The notes: generated from the sequence alone by a model not told the origin. A stretch of DNA of 64,000 nt from JACVRW01 sp963837445 (GCA_963837445.1 CAWINK010000022.1:496001-560000), one strand, 5' to 3'; numbered from the stretch's first letter, positions 26,383 through 35,865 are shown. A program made the numbers and translations.

Positions 26383-27594
26383 ATGGGGCGAAAGGAACTA
26401 CTACTGGCGGGCAGGACGGGCGCTGCCACGCTCCTTGCGGTCCTGGCCTCCGCGCCCGCCGCCGGAGCTGCCGAGCCGACCGAGTGGCTCGTGGGCACAA
26501 CGACCGGCGTTCGCGCCGCCGCTGCCACGCCCGGCACCCAGATCTCCCCCGGTATTCGGGTGGTACGCGGCGATAAGGCCACGCTGAAGCAGCTTCGCAG
26601 CCGCCCCGACGTGCGCTGGGTCGAGCCCAACAGGCAGTTCGCGCCGAGCTCGCTGCCCGCTCCCACCGATTCATTCTTCAGGCGGCAGTGGGCCCTGCGC
26701 GACGCTCGCGTCCCGAAGGCTTGGCGCACCAGCGTGGGCGGCGCGGTCACCGTGGCGGTGCTCGACACCGGAATCGACGCGACCCACCCCGACCTCGCAG
26801 CAAACCTCTGGACCAACCCCGGTGAGGTCGCCGGGAACGGCGTCGACGACGACGGCAACGGCTTCGTGGACGACGTTCACGGCGCCGACATGGTGAACGG
26901 CGACGGCGATCCCACCGACGGTGTGGGGCACGGCACCGCCGTGGCCGGCGTGATCGGCGGATGCGGCAACAACGGCGCCGGCGTCAGCGGAGTTGCCTGG
27001 CGCATCCGGTTGATGCCCGTCAAGGTCCTTCCGGACGAGGGCTTCGGCACCACCGCCACGCTCGTGGCCGGACTCCGCTACGCGCTCTCAAACGGAGCCC
27101 GCGTGGTCAACATGAGCCTGAACGGCGCCGACCGCAGCCTGGCGCTCGAGGAGGCCATCGCCGCTGCCGAGGCCCAGGGCGTGCTCGTGGTCACCTCGGC
27201 CGGCAACGACGGCGGCGACCGCGACAGCGTCCCGTCCTACCCCGCCTCGATCGCCTCTCCCGCGGTCGTGTCGGTGGCCTCGAGCAACCGCAGCGGCGGG
27301 CTCGGCTACGGGTCCGCCTACGGGGCCGGCAGCGTCGACATCGCCGCGCCCGGGGACAGCATCCTCACCACCGAGCCTCGCGGCCGCTACGGCCTGCGTT
27401 CCGGCACCTCCTTCTCGGCGGCCTACGTCTCGGGCGCCGCGGCACTCCTCGCGGCTGCCAAGCCCTCCGCGTCCGGCCCCCGGCTGCGCAGGGCGCTGCT
27501 GGCATCGGCTCGGCGCGGGGGGCAGCTCGACCAGCACGTGTCCGGCGGGCAGCTCAACGTGGCCGCTGCGATGAAGCGGCTCGTACGGCGCTAG
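26383..27594 (+). CDS. Secreted subtilisin-family serine protease (S8)
   Basis: Exported protease of 403 aa. The signal peptide spans residues 1-28 (LLAVLASAPAAGAA). An I9-like propeptide follows to about residue 90 (EWLVGTTTGVRAAA...DVRWVEPNR). The catalytic triad is in AVLDTGID (Asp about 128), GHGTAVAG (His about 183) and GTSFSAAYVSGAA (Ser near 345). GNGVDDDGNGFVDD is a calcium-binding-like loop common in bacterial S8 proteases. ATG 26383 has a GAGGA ribosome site at 26371-26375. Direct repeats precede it. Probably an extracellular digestive protease. Confidence 0.92.
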   Translation: MGRKELLLAGRTGAATLLAVLASAPAAGAAEPTEWLVGTTTGVRAAAATPGTQISPGIRVVRGDKATLKQLRSRPDVRWVEPNRQFAPSSLPAPTDSFFRRQWALRDARVPKAWRTSVGGAVTVAVLDTGIDATHPDLAANLWTNPGEVAGNGVDDDGNGFVDDVHGADMVNGDGDPTDGVGHGTAVAGVIGGCGNNGAGVSGVAWRIRLMPVKVLPDEGFGTTATLVAGLRYALSNGARVVNMSLNGADRSLALEEAIAAAEAQGVLVVTSAGNDGGDRDSVPSYPASIASPAVVSVASSNRSGGLGYGSAYGAGSVDIAAPGDSILTTEPRGRYGLRSGTSFSAAYVSGAAALLAAAKPSASGPRLRRALLASARRGGQLDQHVSGGQLNVAAAMKRLVRR

Positions 27595-27606
27595 TCTTCC
27601 CGCGCC

Positions 27607-27795
27607 GTGAACGAGACCCAAACCGCCAGCACCCAGCAGTGGATCTGCACCTCCTGCGGATTCATCTACGACCCAGCCGAGGGCGACCCCGACGGCGGCA
27701 TCCCGCCCGGCACCGCCTTCGACGACATCCCGACCGACTGGTTCTGCCCGGTCTGCGGCGCCCGCAAGAAGGACTTCGAGATCTACGAGCCCTGA
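27607..27795 (+). CDS. Rubredoxin
   Basis: Iron protein of 62 aa. The four iron ligands are in WICTSCGFIYDPAEGD and DWFCPVCGARKKDF (CX2C twice), and the spacing and the PPGTAFDDIP loop are standard rubredoxin. It transfers single electrons, for example to alkane hydroxylases or oxidative-stress enzymes. Starts with GTG at 27607. The Nudix gene begins one base after its stop, so they are cotranscribed; no alkane monooxygenase is in the window. Confidence 0.93.
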   Translation: MNETQTASTQQWICTSCGFIYDPAEGDPDGGIPPGTAFDDIPTDWFCPVCGARKKDFEIYEP

Positions 27796-27796
27796 G

Positions 27797-28414
27797 GTGG
27801 TCCAGCCCCCGTCAGGCGAGGAGTTCAATCCCGGTGAGGTCACCGAAGCGCGTCAGGCGGCGTCGCTGATCCTCCTTCGGGACTCGCCCGAGGGTCCGGA
27901 GGTCCTGCTCGTCCAGCGCAACCCGGAGCAGCGCTTCATGGGCGGAGCCTGGGTCTTCCCGGGCGGCGCCAATCACGCGGACGATGACGCCGACCACGCC
28001 GCCACCGCGATCCGCGAGCTCGAGGAAGAGGCCGGAATCGTGCTCGGCGAGGACGTGGAGCTGATCCCGTTCTCACGCTGGATCACCCCCGAGCAGGTGA
28101 AGGTCCGCTTCGACACCTGGTTCTTTGCGGCGCAGGCGCCGCCCGGCACCGAGGCCACGCCCGACGGAGGCGAGTGCGTGGACGCTCGCTGGCTGCGCCC
28201 GGCGGCGGCCCTCGCCGCCCACGCGCAGGACGAGCTGGCGCTCGTCTTTCCCACGATCAAGCACCTGGAGCTGCTCTCGGAGCACGATTCGGTCGACGCG
28301 ACGCTCGCGGCAGCCCGGGCGCGCCCGGTCGAGCCCGTCATGCCGAAAGTCGCCGTCCGGGACGGCGGCGCGCAGGTCCTGCTGCCCGGCGAGCCGGGCT
28401 ACGAAGACGCCTAG
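27797..28414 (+). CDS. Nudix hydrolase
   Basis: Protein of 205 aa with a Nudix fold that cleaves nucleoside diphosphate-X compounds. The Nudix box is extended: WVFPGGANHADD...ATAIRELEEEAGI, with the REXXEE-GI core (RELEEEAGI) intact and a longer insert between the GG and the helix, as in NUDT19-like CoA pyrophosphatases. A downstream region VRFDTWFFAAQAP and WLRPAAALAAHAQDEL also fits that subgroup. It starts with GTG one base after the rubredoxin stop. CoA or acyl-CoA hydrolysis would suit the many acyl-CoA enzymes nearby, but is only inferred. Confidence 0.83.
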   Translation: MVQPPSGEEFNPGEVTEARQAASLILLRDSPEGPEVLLVQRNPEQRFMGGAWVFPGGANHADDDADHAATAIRELEEEAGIVLGEDVELIPFSRWITPEQVKVRFDTWFFAAQAPPGTEATPDGGECVDARWLRPAAALAAHAQDELALVFPTIKHLELLSEHDSVDATLAAARARPVEPVMPKVAVRDGGAQVLLPGEPGYEDA

Positions 28415-28453
28415 CGCCGCAACCGCAGCGCCCTTACCTTGTTGTTGCGGGTG

Positions 28454-29218
28454 ATGAGGCGTTTTTTCCTAATAGCGGGAATCGCGGCAGCGCTGCTGTC
28501 GCTGCTCGGCGCTGCCGCAATGGCGGACACACTGATCGGCACCGACGCCACAGATCAGCTCCAGGGCACTCCGGGCCCGGACCAGATCTACGGCGAGGGC
28601 GGCGACGACGTGCTCATGGGCCTCGGCGCCAACGACTACATCGAGGCGGGACCCGGAGACGACGAGATCGACGCCGGCGGCGGACTGGACCTCGCGATCG
28701 CCGGCACGGGCAACGACCACGTGGATGGCGGCGTTGGCGACGATGTCGTCTATGCAGGCGCGGGTGACGACGTGGTACTCGGCGGCGCGGGCATGGACAC
28801 GCTGTTCGGACAGGACGGCAGCGATCAGCTGTTCGGAGGCAACGACGAAGACCGGATCTACGCCAGCGGCGGCCAGGACTTCGTGGACGCGGGCTCCGAC
28901 GACGACACCGTGTTCGCGGACGGGCCCGGCATAACGATCCTCGGGGCCGGCGGACACGACACCATCACCGCCACCGGTGGTCCGACCACCGTCGAGGGCG
29001 GCGGCGGCCACGACCGGATCCGAACCGGCACCGGGAACGACCACGCGTCCGGCGGGCCCGGCCGCGACTCGCTCGCCACAGGTGCCGGCAACGACCGCAT
29101 CGAGGTCGCGGACGGCCGCCGCGATCGCGTGCGCTGCGGTCCCGGAACCGACACCGTGACGGCGGACCGGATCGACCTGCTGCACGGCTGCGAGAACGTC
29201 TCGCGTCCAATCGGATAG
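28454..29218 (+). CDS. Secreted RTX-like calcium-binding repeat protein
   Basis: Exported protein of 254 aa. A signal peptide (FFLIAGIAAALLSLLGAAAMA) is followed almost entirely by degenerate nonapeptide GGxGxDxhx repeats: GTPGPDQIYG, GEGGDDVLMG, GPGDDEIDAG, GVGDDVVYAG, GAGDDVVLGG, GQDGSDQLFG and more, about 16 copies, which form a calcium-binding beta roll. A short C-terminal module with two cysteines (VRCGPGTDTV, LLHGCENV) closes it. No enzyme domain and no type I secretion genes are nearby; export is by Sec. I use ATG 28454, since the upstream in-frame TTG would only add five residues before the signal peptide. Confidence 0.85.
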   Translation: MRRFFLIAGIAAALLSLLGAAAMADTLIGTDATDQLQGTPGPDQIYGEGGDDVLMGLGANDYIEAGPGDDEIDAGGGLDLAIAGTGNDHVDGGVGDDVVYAGAGDDVVLGGAGMDTLFGQDGSDQLFGGNDEDRIYASGGQDFVDAGSDDDTVFADGPGITILGAGGHDTITATGGPTTVEGGGGHDRIRTGTGNDHASGGPGRDSLATGAGNDRIEVADGRRDRVRCGPGTDTVTADRIDLLHGCENVSRPIG

Positions 29219-29228
29219 AAACCCCTAC

Positions 29229-30255
29229 ATGGCGAGCGAACGGCTGACGGTGGCGATCACCGGGCCAACCGGCGACCTCGGCATTTCGATCGTGAACGCG
29301 CTCGAGCGCTCACGTGCCGTGAAGAGCATCATCGGCATGGCGCGGCGCCCGTTCGATCCGGCCGAGCAGGGGTGGAAGAAGACCGAGTACCGCCAGGGGG
29401 ACGTGACCGACGCGGCAAGTGTGCGCGGGCTCGTGAGGAACGCCGACGTGGTCGTGCACCTCGCCTTCGCGATCCTGAGCGCCAGCGACGCCACGCGCGA
29501 GCTCAACGTGGCGGGGTCCCGGAACGTGTTCGAGGCGGCCGCCAAGGCCGGCGCGAAGCGCATCTGTTACGCGTCGAGCGTCGCCGCCTACGGCTTTCAC
29601 GACGACAACCCGGACTGGCTCACCGAGGAGATCCCGCCGCGCGGCTCGCCCGAGCATCCCTACTCGCATCAGAAGGCGGAGGTGGAGCGCGTGCTCGGCG
29701 AGGTGCTGCTGCGCCACCCGAGCACGGTGGCCTACGCGTTCCGGCCCTGCATCGTGGCGGGCCCCGAGGCGCGCACGATGCTCGAGGAGATTCCCTACTA
29801 CCGCCTGAGCGAGGCGATGCCGGACGCCGTGGCGCGGCTGCTCGGCTCGCTGCCGGTGCTGAAGCCCGTGATCCCGGATCCCGGCGTGCGCTTCCAGCTC
29901 GTGCACGAGGACGACGTGGCGAGCGCCTTCGCCGCCGGCGTGCGCGGAGCTCGGGGAGCCCGGCCCGTACAACCTCGCGGGCGCGGGCACCCTCACCATG
30001 TCCGACGTGGCCGACGCGCTCGGCTGGTACTCGGTGCCGGTGCCGAAGCCGCTGGTGGAGGCCACGGCGGAGGTGGCCACGCGACTGCCGTTCATGCCGG
30101 AGACGGTGGCGTGGATCCACTCGGTCAAGAAGCCGGTGCTGATGAAGACCGAGCGCGCCAAGAAGCTGCTGCGCTGGCGCCCCAAGCACACGGCCCGGGC
30201 GACCCTCAAGGAGATGGCCGAGGCTCAGAGGGCCCTGCGGTACAGCTCCGCGTAG
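29229..30255 (+). CDS. NAD-dependent epimerase/dehydratase-like extended SDR, one frameshift
   Basis: Rossmann-fold protein of about 341 aa after correction. The cofactor loop is VAITGPTGDLG (TGxxGxxG), the strand ending AFAILSASDA, the catalytic YSHQK (Tyr-x3-Lys, about residue 146) and RPCIVAGPEA follow the extended SDR order. At about 29945 the frame shifts; the correct continuation is EPGPYNLAGAGTLTMSDVADALGW and ends at 30255. Substrate unknown, possibly a sugar nucleotide or steroid-like alcohol. The last 31 bp overlap the convergent Fe-alcohol dehydrogenase. Confidence 0.8.
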
Positions 30256-31437
30256 TCCTCCTCCGACATCTCGCGCGGGTTGAGCAGCGTGGTGCCGTCG
30301 CCCATCGCGCCCTCCACGAGAGCCGGGATCCCGTCCTCCGGCACGCCAACCTGCGACAGGCGGGTGGGAAGCCCGAGCCGGCCGATCAGCTCGGTGAGGT
30401 AGTCGGCGAGCGCGTCGCCGATCTCGCGGTCGCTCACGTCGAAGACCTCGCCGATGTCGCGGTAGCGGTCCGCGATGTCGGCGGTCCCCTGCGCGTTGTG
30501 GCGGATCACGTGCGGCAGGTGGATCGCGTTCGCCACGCCGTGCGGCACGCCGAAGTGCGCACCGGCCGGGTGTGACATCGCGTGCACAGAGCCGAGAGCG
30601 ATCGTGATCGCGAGGTTGGCAGCGATCAGCATGTTGCCGCGCGCCTCTTCGTCCTCCTCGCCGCCCTGCACGGCGCGCTCGAGGTTGTCGCGGATCATGC
30701 GCAGCGCGTGGAGCGAGCGGGCGTCCTGGTGCGGGCTCCAGTCAACCGACACGTAGCCCTCGATCGCGTGCGTCATCGCGTCCATGCCGGTCGCGGCCGC
30801 CACGGCCGGGGGCAGCGTGCGAGTGGTATCGGGGTCGAGGATCGCGAGCCGCGGGAAGAGCGGGAAGTCGGCGATCTCGATCTTCACGTGCTCGTCCGGC
30901 ACCTTGATCACGGCAGCCATCGACACCTCGCTGCCGGTGCCCGCGGTCGTGGGGATGCAGGCGAGCGGGGCGATCTCGTGCGGGCTTTCCCATGCCGTCG
31001 TCATCGCGCGGCATCAGGAAGAAGCCCTCCTGCTCGCGCGCGTCGCCGCCGTGGGTGAAGACCGCGTCGGCCACCTTCGCCGTGTCCATCACCGAGCCCC
31101 CGCCCACAGCCAGGAAGGAGTCCGCGCCGGCCTCCTTGGCCGCGGCGGCGCAGCGGTCGCAGACCTCGGTCGACGAGTCCTGGGGCACGTCGTCGAAGAT
31201 GCCGGCCACCTCGAGGCCGCCGTCGACTATCCCGGCCTCCACGCGCTCGACGAGGCCCGTGCCGCGGATCACCTGGTCCGTGACCAGGAAGACGCGCCGC
31301 GCGCCCTCCTTCTGGAATTCGAAGCCGGTCGACTCGAGCAGGTTGCGCCCCGAGATCACCCGGGTCGTGCCGGCGTACTGGTAGAAGTCCTTGAACCCTC
31401 TGAGCGGGGTCGGGTCCAGCGCGGAGCCGGCCTCCAT
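30225..31437 (-). CDS. Iron-containing alcohol dehydrogenase, one frameshift
   Basis: Group III dehydrogenase of about 404 aa. The NAD-binding GGGSVMDTAK is near residue 98. Metal ligands are in GMDAMTHAIEGYVS (Asp, His) and HAMSHPAGAHFGVPHG (two histidines), the standard Fe-ADH set. The frame breaks at about 31005 between VFTHGGDAREQEGFFL and ESPHEIAPLACIPTTAGTGSE; a one-base change joins them. It reads toward the epimerase gene and its start overlaps the stop of the SCP2 gene (TGATG), so SCP2, this gene and the thioesterase upstream form one leftward unit. Confidence 0.83.
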
Positions 31438-31859
31438 CAGGCGGCGGCCTCGAGCAGGTCCTCGCGCCCGTCCTGCTCGAGCAGCGCGCGGTAGCGCGGG
31501 AAGATCGGCTTCGTGAGCGGCACGAGCTTGAGGATCTTCGCCACGGGGCCCTTGGCCTTCATCTGACCGCGTGCGAGCGCCACCGTCACGTTCACCTTGC
31601 CGAGCCAGAAGCGGTGGGCTGTATCGGCGTCCATGGTCATGACCACCTCGGGCTCCATGTCCGTCGCGCCGCAGTCCACCTGCCCGTCCTCACCCTCAAT
31701 CAGCTTCACGGTGATCTGGGACTCCGGGTCGCGGTACTGGTACTGGACGATCGTGTTCGCCTTCTGGAACTTGGGGGACAGCTCCTCGTCCTCGGCAAGC
31801 TGCTCGAACAGCTTGCCGATGTATTTGTAGACCTCGTCCGCGTCTTTGAAGTAAGCCAC
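31437..31859 (-). CDS. SCP2 sterol-carrier domain protein
   Basis: Protein of 140 aa made of one SCP2-like fold: an N-terminal helix (DADEVYKYIGKLFEQLAED), a beta sheet (TIVQYQYRDPESQITVKLIEGEDG), VVMTMDADTAHRFWLGKVNVTVALARGQMKAKGPVAKIL, which is the family's most conserved block. SCP2 proteins bind acyl-CoA and sterol-like lipids. It lies 10 bp after the thioesterase gene and is coupled to the Fe-ADH gene. A role in lipid or hydrophobic-alcohol catabolism fits the setting. Confidence 0.85.
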   Translation of the reverse strand: MAYFKDADEVYKYIGKLFEQLAEDEELSPKFQKANTIVQYQYRDPESQITVKLIEGEDGQVDCGATDMEPEVVMTMDADTAHRFWLGKVNVTVALARGQMKAKGPVAKILKLVPLTKPIFPRYRALLEQDGREDLLEAAA

Positions 31860-31869
31860 GGCGGGAAGT

Positions 31870-32677
31870 CTATGCCCGCTCTCGCACGAGCAGCGTCTGT
31901 GCCGCGCGGCCGATGCGCCCGTGCTCGTCCCACAGGGCCGTGTCGGTCATCCCGATGCCGTCCACGTGGGTCACCGAGTCGAGGCAGACCCATTCGCCCG
32001 CGGGAGGGCGCAGCAGGTGCACCGTGAGGTCGGTGTTGATGAAGATGAACCCGCTCCAGTCGAGCGGCGCGCTCACCCCGTTGCCGCCGTCGGCGGCCAC
32101 CATCACGCGCTGGAGCGGCGTGAACTCCTCGCCCTCCACGAGGGCCACGCGCGGGCGCATCCACACCGTGGCGGGGCCGGGGTCGAGGAACTTCCCGCGC
32201 GCGAAGACGATCTCCATCGCCGTGTGCCAGCCCACGCTCTCGCCTGACCTGCGAGCGCGCGGTGCGCGCGAGCCCCCGTAATCCGCGAAGAACTCCAGAG
32301 CGGCCGCGTCTTCAGGGCCGGGCGGCGGCTCCTCCTGCTCCCAGTCGGCTGTGATGTCGGCCGAGGCGAGGCGCCAGGCGCGCGCCCGCATCACCTCGCC
32401 GTCGGGGCCCGCCAGCGACGCCTCGAGCATCTCGACGCTGCGTCCGGGCCGCACCACGCCCGCGCTCAGCGGTGAGCGGCGCGATCGGCACCGGCGCGAG
32501 AATCTCCACGGTCACCCGCCCCACGCGCATGCCCTCGCGCGGCTCGCAGAGCTCGATCGCGCGCGCGAGCAGTGCCGAGGGCGGACCGGCGTGCTGGGCG
32601 TTCGGGTCCCAGGGGCCGCGGGTGTGCTCGGTGGGCACCACGGCCTCTCCATCGAGCGAGTAGAACGCGTCGGTCAC
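31870..32677 (-). CDS. Acyl-CoA thioesterase-like hotdog protein, one frameshift
   Basis: Double-hotdog protein of about 268 aa. The N-terminal half (DAFYSLDGEAVVPTEHTRGPW, HAGPPSALLARAIELCEP) and the C-terminal half (DWSGFIFINTDLTVHLLRPPAGEWVCLDSVTH, GRIGRAAQTLLV) match the actinobacterial TesB-like thioesterase group. The frame shifts at about 32465. I take GTG at 32675-32677 as the start, since the next in-frame ATG (32707) would overlap the divergent Zn-dehydrogenase. Predicted to hydrolyse acyl-CoA; the specificity is unknown. First gene of the leftward unit with SCP2 and Fe-ADH. Confidence 0.75.
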
Positions 32678-32705
32678 GGGCGCGGACGCTATAGCGTGCT
32701 GGCCC

Positions 32706-33740
32706 ATGCAGGCCGTGACTTTCCAGGCGCCCGGCGAGGTGCAGGTGGAGGATCGCCCCGAGCCCGAGCTGCTCGAGCGCGACGACGCGGTGGTGCGCGT
32801 GGAGGCCACAGGCGTGTGCGGCTCCGACCTCCACATCTACCACGGGCGCGTCCAGATCGAGCCCGGCTTCACGCTGGGGCACGAGTTCGTCGGCACGGTG
32901 CTGGCGGCGGGTGACGGCGTGACCCAGGTGGCGGAGGGCGACCGCGTGCTCGGCTGCTATTGCTCGGCCTGCGGCAACTGCTTCTTCTGCCGCCGGGGCG
33001 ACTTCCACAAGTGCGACGAGGGACGCGTGTTCGGCCACGGCAAGACGCTCGGCTCGCTCCAGGGCGCCCAGGCCGAGCAGGTGCTCGTGCCGCACGCCAA
33101 CATCACGCTGCGGCGCGTGCCGGAAGGGATGTCGGACGACATCGCCCTGTTCGCGGGCGACGTGATGGGCACCGGCTGGCATGCGGTGGACCAGACGAAC
33201 ATCCGCCCGGGCGACACGGCCGCGGTGCTGGGCCTCGGGCCCGTGGGCCTCTGTGCGGTGCAGGCGGCCAAGGCTGCGGGCGCGGCCCACGTGGTGGCGA
33301 TCGACACGGTGGAGGAGCGGCTCAAGCTGGCCGAGTCCTTCGGGGCCCAGGCGGTCCATCTGACCGAGGACGACCCGCGGGCGGCTGTCAAGGCCGCGAC
33401 CGAGGGCCGCGGGGTGGACGGCGCCATCGACGCCGTCGGGCACCCCGATGCGCTCGAGCTCGCATGCCGCGTCACGCGCAAGGCCGGAATCGTGTCGGCG
33501 ATCGGCGTCTACGCCGAGCGCATCGAGGTGCACATGGGGATCGTGTGGATCAAGGCGCTCACGCTGAAGACGGGCCACGCGAACGTGATCGGCCACGTGG
33601 ACCGCGTGCTCTCGATGCTCGATGCAGGCGTGCTCGACCCGACCCCGCTCGTCACGCACCACATGAAGCTCGAGGACGCGGCCGAGGCCTACGCGGTCTA
33701 CGACCGCCGCGAGGCTCTCAAGATCGTGATGAAGCCATGA
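32706..33740 (+). CDS. Zinc-dependent medium-chain alcohol dehydrogenase
   Basis: MDR-family oxidoreductase of 344 aa. The catalytic zinc region is ATGVCGSDLHIYHG and TLGHEFVGTV, the structural zinc cysteines are in CSACGNCFFCRRGDFHKC (four Cys), and the NAD(P)-binding loop is VLGLGPVGLCAVQ (about residue 170). The chain EGRGVDGAIDAVG is typical of the group that includes threonine/sorbitol-type dehydrogenases. Its stop overlaps the next gene's ATG, and an aldehyde dehydrogenase follows, so alcohol to aldehyde to acid oxidation is likely, with the substrate unknown. Confidence 0.9.
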   Translation: MQAVTFQAPGEVQVEDRPEPELLERDDAVVRVEATGVCGSDLHIYHGRVQIEPGFTLGHEFVGTVLAAGDGVTQVAEGDRVLGCYCSACGNCFFCRRGDFHKCDEGRVFGHGKTLGSLQGAQAEQVLVPHANITLRRVPEGMSDDIALFAGDVMGTGWHAVDQTNIRPGDTAAVLGLGPVGLCAVQAAKAAGAAHVVAIDTVEERLKLAESFGAQAVHLTEDDPRAAVKAATEGRGVDGAIDAVGHPDALELACRVTRKAGIVSAIGVYAERIEVHMGIVWIKALTLKTGHANVIGHVDRVLSMLDAGVLDPTPLVTHHMKLEDAAEAYAVYDRREALKIVMKP

Positions 33741-34354
33741 GCGTGGAGCGCGGCACCGAGGCACTGCTGATGCGGCGGCGCGAGATCCTCGCACAGGGCG
33801 CCGAACCGCTCGGCTGGAAGATCGGCTTCAACGTCCGTGAGACCCAGGAGCGGCTGGGAATCGACGCGCCGCTCGCCGGGTTCCTGACGAGCGACAGCCT
33901 CGTCGAGGACGATTGGGACGAGTACCCCGTGATCGTGGAGAGCGAGGTGGCTCTCGAGGTCGGCGACGACGGCCGCTCGATCGCCGCCCTCTTCCCCGCC
34001 CTCGAGATCGCCGACCCGCCGGACCTCGACCTCCCGATCGAGCAGATCCTGGCGGGGAACATCTTCCACCGCGCCGTTGCCTTCGGCCCTCGAGTTGAGA
34101 CGCAGGAGCCCGGTGAGGCGCGCATCCTCGTGAACGGCGAGGAGCAGCACACCGTGCCGGCGGACCGCACGGGCACGAGGCTGGAGGCCATGGTCGAGGC
34201 CGTAGCCGCGCGGCTTTCCGCCGCCGGTGAGGAGCTCCGGGCGGGCGACCGCATCATCACGGGGATCATCGCCCCGCCCCATAAGGCCGAGCCAGGCGAC
34301 ACAGTGCGCCTCGAGCTCGAGTCACTGGGGGGAGTGGAGCTCCGCTTTTCGTAG
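33737..34354 (+). CDS. 2-keto-4-pentenoate hydratase-like (FAH superfamily) protein
   Basis: Protein of 205 aa with the FAH-type fold. PLGWKIGFNVRETQERLGID at the N-terminus, PVIVESEVALEVGDD (the metal-binding E-x-E pair), PALEIADPP and GDRIITGIIAPPHKAEPGD match hydratases of meta-cleavage pathways (MhpD/DmpE type), which add water to 2-oxopent-4-enoate. It is shorter than the typical 260 aa, missing some N-terminal residues. Coupled by ATGA to the dehydrogenase upstream and 11 bp from the aldehyde dehydrogenase. Hydratase or decarboxylase cannot be distinguished. Confidence 0.8.
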   Translation: MSVERGTEALLMRRREILAQGAEPLGWKIGFNVRETQERLGIDAPLAGFLTSDSLVEDDWDEYPVIVESEVALEVGDDGRSIAALFPALEIADPPDLDLPIEQILAGNIFHRAVAFGPRVETQEPGEARILVNGEEQHTVPADRTGTRLEAMVEAVAARLSAAGEELRAGDRIITGIIAPPHKAEPGDTVRLELESLGGVELRFS

Positions 34355-34365
34355 CATCCGGCGGC

Positions 34366-35865
34366 ATGAGCACCGATGCCGCGACGCTTCCCGACGCCCT
34401 CTCCGACGCCGCCCGCTCCTTCGCCGCCGGTCCGCACCGCATGGTGATCGGCGCCGAGCGGCTTGAGGCAGCCGGCGGCCGCACCTTCGAGACCTTCGAT
34501 CCGGCCACCGGGCGGGTGATCACCGAGGTGCCCCACGCGGGTGCCGACGACGTGGACCGGGCCGTCCGGGCCGCCCGCGAGGCATTCGAGGACGGGCGCT
34601 GGAGCGGAATCGCGGCGGCCGAGCGCACGCGCGCGATGCTCGCCTTCGCGGACGCCATCGACGCGAACACCGAGGAGCTCGCCCAGCTCGAGTCGCTCGA
34701 CAACGGCAAGCCGGTGAAGATGGCCAGTCGCGTGGACGTGCCGCTCGCCTCCGCGCACATCCGCTACTTCGCGGGCTGGCCCACCCGCATCACGGGCGAG
34801 GTCCTCCCGGTGGCGCAGGCGAACATGCACTGCTACACCCGGAAGGAGCCCGTGGGCGTGGCCGGGCAGATCATCCCGTGGAACTTCCCGCTGCTGATGG
34901 CTGCCTGGAAGGTGGCGCCCGCGCTCGCCGCCGGCTGCACGATCGTGCTGAAGCCGGCCGAGCAGACGCCGCTCACGGCGCTGCGGCTCGGCGAGCTCGC
35001 ACTCGAGGCGGGCATCCCCGAGGGCGTGCTCAACGTGATCACGGGCGACGGCGAGACCGGCGCCGCGCTGGTGGACCACCCGGACGTGGACAAGATCGCG
35101 TTCACCGGCTCCACGGCGGTGGGCCGGGAGATCGGCGCGAAGGCCGGGCGCGCGCTCAAGCGGGTGACGCTCGAGCTGGGCGGAAAGTCGCCCAACATCA
35201 TCCTCCCGGACGCGGACCTGAACGCCGCGATCAAGGGCTCCTACCAGGCGATCTACTACAACACCGGCCAGGCCTGCAACGCGGGCTCGCGGCTGTTCGT
35301 GCACAAGGATCAGTACGACGACGTGCTGTCCGGGCTCGCCGACGCCGCCGGGAAGGCGCGGCTCGGCGCCGGGCTCGATCCCGACACGCAGATGGGTCCG
35401 CTCATCTCGGCCGAGCAGGAGGAGCGCGTGCGCGGCTACATCGAGTCCGGCAAGTCCGAGGGCGCCGAGCTGGTGACCGGTGGGAACGCCCGCGAGGGTG
35501 ACGGCTGGTTCGTCGAGCCCACCCTGTTCAGCGCGACCGACGACAACCTCACGATCGCCCGCGAGGAGATCTTCGGGCCGGTGCTGGTGGCGCTGCCCTA
35601 CGACTCGATCGAAGAGGTCGCGCGCCGTGCGAACGACACCGACTACGGCCTCGCCGCCGGCGTCTGGACGAGCGACATCGCAAAGGCGCACAAGCTCGCC
35701 GGCCTGCTGCGGGCTGGCGACATCTGGATCAACACCTGGAGCGCGGGCGACCCAGCGGCCCCGTTCGGCGGCTTCAAGGCATCGGGCGTGGGACGCGAGC
35801 ACGGCCGCGAGGGGTTGGAGGGGTATCTGGAGAACAAGACGGTCTGGGTGAACCTGGGCTCCTAG
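34366..35865 (+). CDS. NAD(P)-dependent aldehyde dehydrogenase
   Basis: ALDH-superfamily enzyme of 499 aa, full length. The cofactor region IIPWNFPLLMAAWKVAPALAAG, the catalytic glutamate in TLELGGKSPN (about residue 265) and the nucleophile cysteine in NTGQACNAGSR (about residue 300) are all present; EEIFGPVLVALPYD and PFGGFKASGVGREHG complete the family signature. Closest to betaine/phenylacetaldehyde-type ALDHs. Last gene of the three-gene rightward unit, followed by a strong hairpin at 35901-35955. Confidence 0.93.
   Translation: MSTDAATLPDALSDAARSFAAGPHRMVIGAERLEAAGGRTFETFDPATGRVITEVPHAGADDVDRAVRAAREAFEDGRWSGIAAAERTRAMLAFADAIDANTEELAQLESLDNGKPVKMASRVDVPLASAHIRYFAGWPTRITGEVLPVAQANMHCYTRKEPVGVAGQIIPWNFPLLMAAWKVAPALAAGCTIVLKPAEQTPLTALRLGELALEAGIPEGVLNVITGDGETGAALVDHPDVDKIAFTGSTAVGREIGAKAGRALKRVTLELGGKSPNIILPDADLNAAIKGSYQAIYYNTGQACNAGSRLFVHKDQYDDVLSGLADAAGKARLGAGLDPDTQMGPLISAEQEERVRGYIESGKSEGAELVTGGNAREGDGWFVEPTLFSATDDNLTIAREEIFGPVLVALPYDSIEEVARRANDTDYGLAAGVWTSDIAKAHKLAGLLRAGDIWINTWSAGDPAAPFGGFKASGVGREHGREGLEGYLENKTVWVNLGS

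Noticed and set aside
28454..29218. RTX toxin
   Set aside because: No toxin or lipase domain and no type I secretion genes; only repeats after a Sec signal.
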